A stretch of DNA of 6,603 nucleotides from Bacteroidales bacterium. Its GTDB lineage: Bacteria; Bacteroidota; Bacteroidia; Bacteroidales; JAADJA01. The notes beneath the pieces were generated by a model that was not told where the DNA came from, searched no databases, and saw nothing but the letters and a program-made list of their open reading frames with translations. The translations under genes and the position numbers were made by a program. The DNA lies in NCBI GenBank assembly GCA_021107975.1, contig JAIORT010000643.1:1-6603 (forward strand). Direction: 5' to 3'. Below, one piece after another: positions 5,406-6,603 of the stretch. The stretch's first letter is position 1, and each line of letters starts with the position of its first letter.

Positions 5406-6458
5406 ATGAAACGGTTTTTTTTCTACATATCAATTTTGTTATTCATTACTTGCTTTTTCAGTGAAGGATATTCGCAAGAGGCATATTACAGTCAATTTTA
5501 TAATGCCCCTGCATATTATAATCCGGCAGCCATAGGGCTTCATAGAGGTTTAAAAATCAGAATGTCGTATCGGGATCAATGGCCCCGATATAATGATGAT
5601 CTTAAAACTTACAATTTTACTATGGATTTGGCAGAAAGAGAAATGCCGGGCGCCGGTGGTGTTGGTTTAATATTCAGTACCAATAAAGAAGGTAAAGGAT
5701 TTATCAGAAGAAACATGTTAGGAGTATTGGCTTCGGTAAGAGTAAAGTTGAGCCGGTATTGGTTAAGTCAGTTCGGTGTATCGGGAGCCTATGTACAAAA
5801 ACAGATTGATTCGGATAATAGTAATTTCATCTGGAGTGATCAGTTAGATGGCAGGCATGGTCTTTTATATCCTTATTCGTCATTTCCCGGTTTCGCAAAA
5901 AAAAATGTTTCCTATAATGACATAAATCTTGGTGGACTTCTGAATTATGAAAGGCATTACATTACTGCAACATTTGGATTAGCCGTACATCATGTTTTAA
6001 AGCCTAATGAATCATTTTTCAACCTCGATATAAGGGTGCCGCGTAAATATGTTATTCACACTGATTTTGTTATATTGCAACAAAGCAATCCGAAAAAGGG
6101 TTTTAAATTCAACCCGGCATTGTTATTTGAAAATCAGGCAGGTTTTAACACATTTACCCTTGGCATGAATATAGCTAAATCAGTTTTATATGCAGGTGCC
6201 TGGTACCGTAACAGACAATCTCAGATATATAACCCCCAGTCAATTATTTTACTTGTGGGAATTAATATTCCAATGGTAACTGAGGACGCCCGGATGAAAC
6301 TCATGTACAGTTATGATTTAAACCTAACTGAAATGAAAGGTACGGGAGGAGCACATGAAATCAGTTTACGCTTTGAATTTGATCACATCCACCTGATAAA
6401 AAGTAAATCTTCATTTGCTGATGATTATCCGGTTATCCATAAACCGTTGATTTTTTAG
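5406..6458 (+). CDS. PorP/SprF-family outer-membrane protein (type IX secretion/gliding-related)
   Basis: The 350-residue product starts with a signal peptide: MKR, a hydrophobic core (FFFYISILLFITCFF), and likely cleavage around residues 22-24 before QEAYYSQ. The mature N-terminus YYSQFYNAPAYYNPAAIGL (27-45) with the N-P-A motif, then DQWP (57-60), is the PorP/SprF signature. The C-terminal part contains MLMYSYDLN-like strand residues (299-306), then GTGGAHEISLRFEF (312-325), also typical, and alternating aromatic/polar strands suggest an outer-membrane beta barrel. Family members serve the type IX secretion and gliding machinery or anchor particular surface proteins. The porK/porL/porM/porN genes do not follow, so this is a stand-alone paralog rather than the core porP, and its client is unknown. 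There is no Shine-Dalgarno. The last four bases overlap the stop of a convergent gene. Confidence 0.9.
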   Translation: MKRFFFYISILLFITCFFSEGYSQEAYYSQFYNAPAYYNPAAIGLHRGLKIRMSYRDQWPRYNDDLKTYNFTMDLAEREMPGAGGVGLIFSTNKEGKGFIRRNMLGVLASVRVKLSRYWLSQFGVSGAYVQKQIDSDNSNFIWSDQLDGRHGLLYPYSSFPGFAKKNVSYNDINLGGLLNYERHYITATFGLAVHHVLKPNESFFNLDIRVPRKYVIHTDFVILQQSNPKKGFKFNPALLFENQAGFNTFTLGMNIAKSVLYAGAWYRNRQSQIYNPQSIILLVGINIPMVTEDARMKLMYSYDLNLTEMKGTGGAHEISLRFEFDHIHLIKSKSSFADDYPVIHKPLIF

Positions 6459-6603
6459 CCTATATTCATCAGTCCACTGTGCGCATACTTTTTACCCGCC
6501 CAAACGAGCAGCTTTCCTATATCCGGTTCCTTATAAATAGGATTCGCTTTAACCCAACTTGTAAATTTTGTCCCCAAGCTCCAACTTTCAAAAAATATTT
6601 GAT
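6455..6603 (-). CDS. C-terminal end of an unrecognised protein (partial; 5' part beyond the window)
   Basis: On the minus strand one frame is open from the window edge to TAA (plus-strand TTA 6455-6457), giving 48 residues. They contain SWSLGTKFTSWVKANP (7-21) and IYKEPDIGKLLVWAGKKYA (22-40), and end HSGLMNIG. The composition is like a soluble folded protein, and of the three minus frames this is the only one open throughout. I do not recognise the family. It converges on the PorP/SprF gene and overlaps it by four bases (6455-6458), so the two genes are not in one operon. Confidence 0.6.
   Translation of the reverse strand, partial: QIFFESWSLGTKFTSWVKANPIYKEPDIGKLLVWAGKKYAHSGLMNIG

Noticed and set aside
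5406..6458. Core porP of the porPKLMN secretion operon
   Set aside because: No porK-like lipoprotein or porL/M/N gene follows; the next gene converges from the other strand.

Overview
The window looks like chromosomal DNA of a Bacteroidota (Bacteroidetes) member; the class cannot be fixed from the sequence. The reasons are: AT-rich intergenic DNA; several matches to the Bacteroidetes promoter consensus (TTTG, about 20 bases, TAnnTTTG); mostly absent Shine-Dalgarno sequences; a UvrA with the reduced first zinc site I associate with this phylum; and a PorP/SprF-family outer-membrane protein of the type IX secretion lineage.

Layout, left to right. (1) 3-158 is the 3' end of a glycine-rich protein whose tail resembles TPM-domain (YgcG-like) proteins. 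(2) 396-1014 is a compact two-gene unit: a PIN-domain RNase toxin followed by a 55-residue candidate antitoxin, overlapping by 14 bases, in toxin-first order. (3) 1015-1593 has no intact gene. It holds a good promoter (1150-1180) and a decayed DUF6364/VapB-like antitoxin gene (1202-1457) with a frameshift at an A8 run, an abnormal C-terminus and no toxin partner. After it comes a scar-like stretch with an imperfect inverted repeat, clustered TTGCAA hexamers and a short start-less reading frame. (4) 1594-2184 (minus) is an ECF sigma factor with an unusually good Shine-Dalgarno and no anti-sigma gene beside it. (5) 2368-5187 (plus) is full-length uvrA, divergent from the sigma gene, with the two predicted promoters interleaved. 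(6) 5406-6458 (plus) is a PorP/SprF-family protein with a signal peptide. (7) 6455-6603 (minus) is the C-terminal end of an unrecognised gene that converges on the PorP/SprF gene and overlaps it by 4 bases.

Functionally, the core is ordinary chromosome: DNA repair, a sigma factor and an envelope protein. The accessory part is the toxin-antitoxin patch at about 250-1590, with one apparently intact module and one decayed module side by side. I see no CRISPR array, rRNA, tRNA, transposase or clearly new multi-gene system. The items most worth checking are the toxin-first PIN module, the A8 frameshift in the neighbouring antitoxin, and the interleaved sigma/uvrA promoters.
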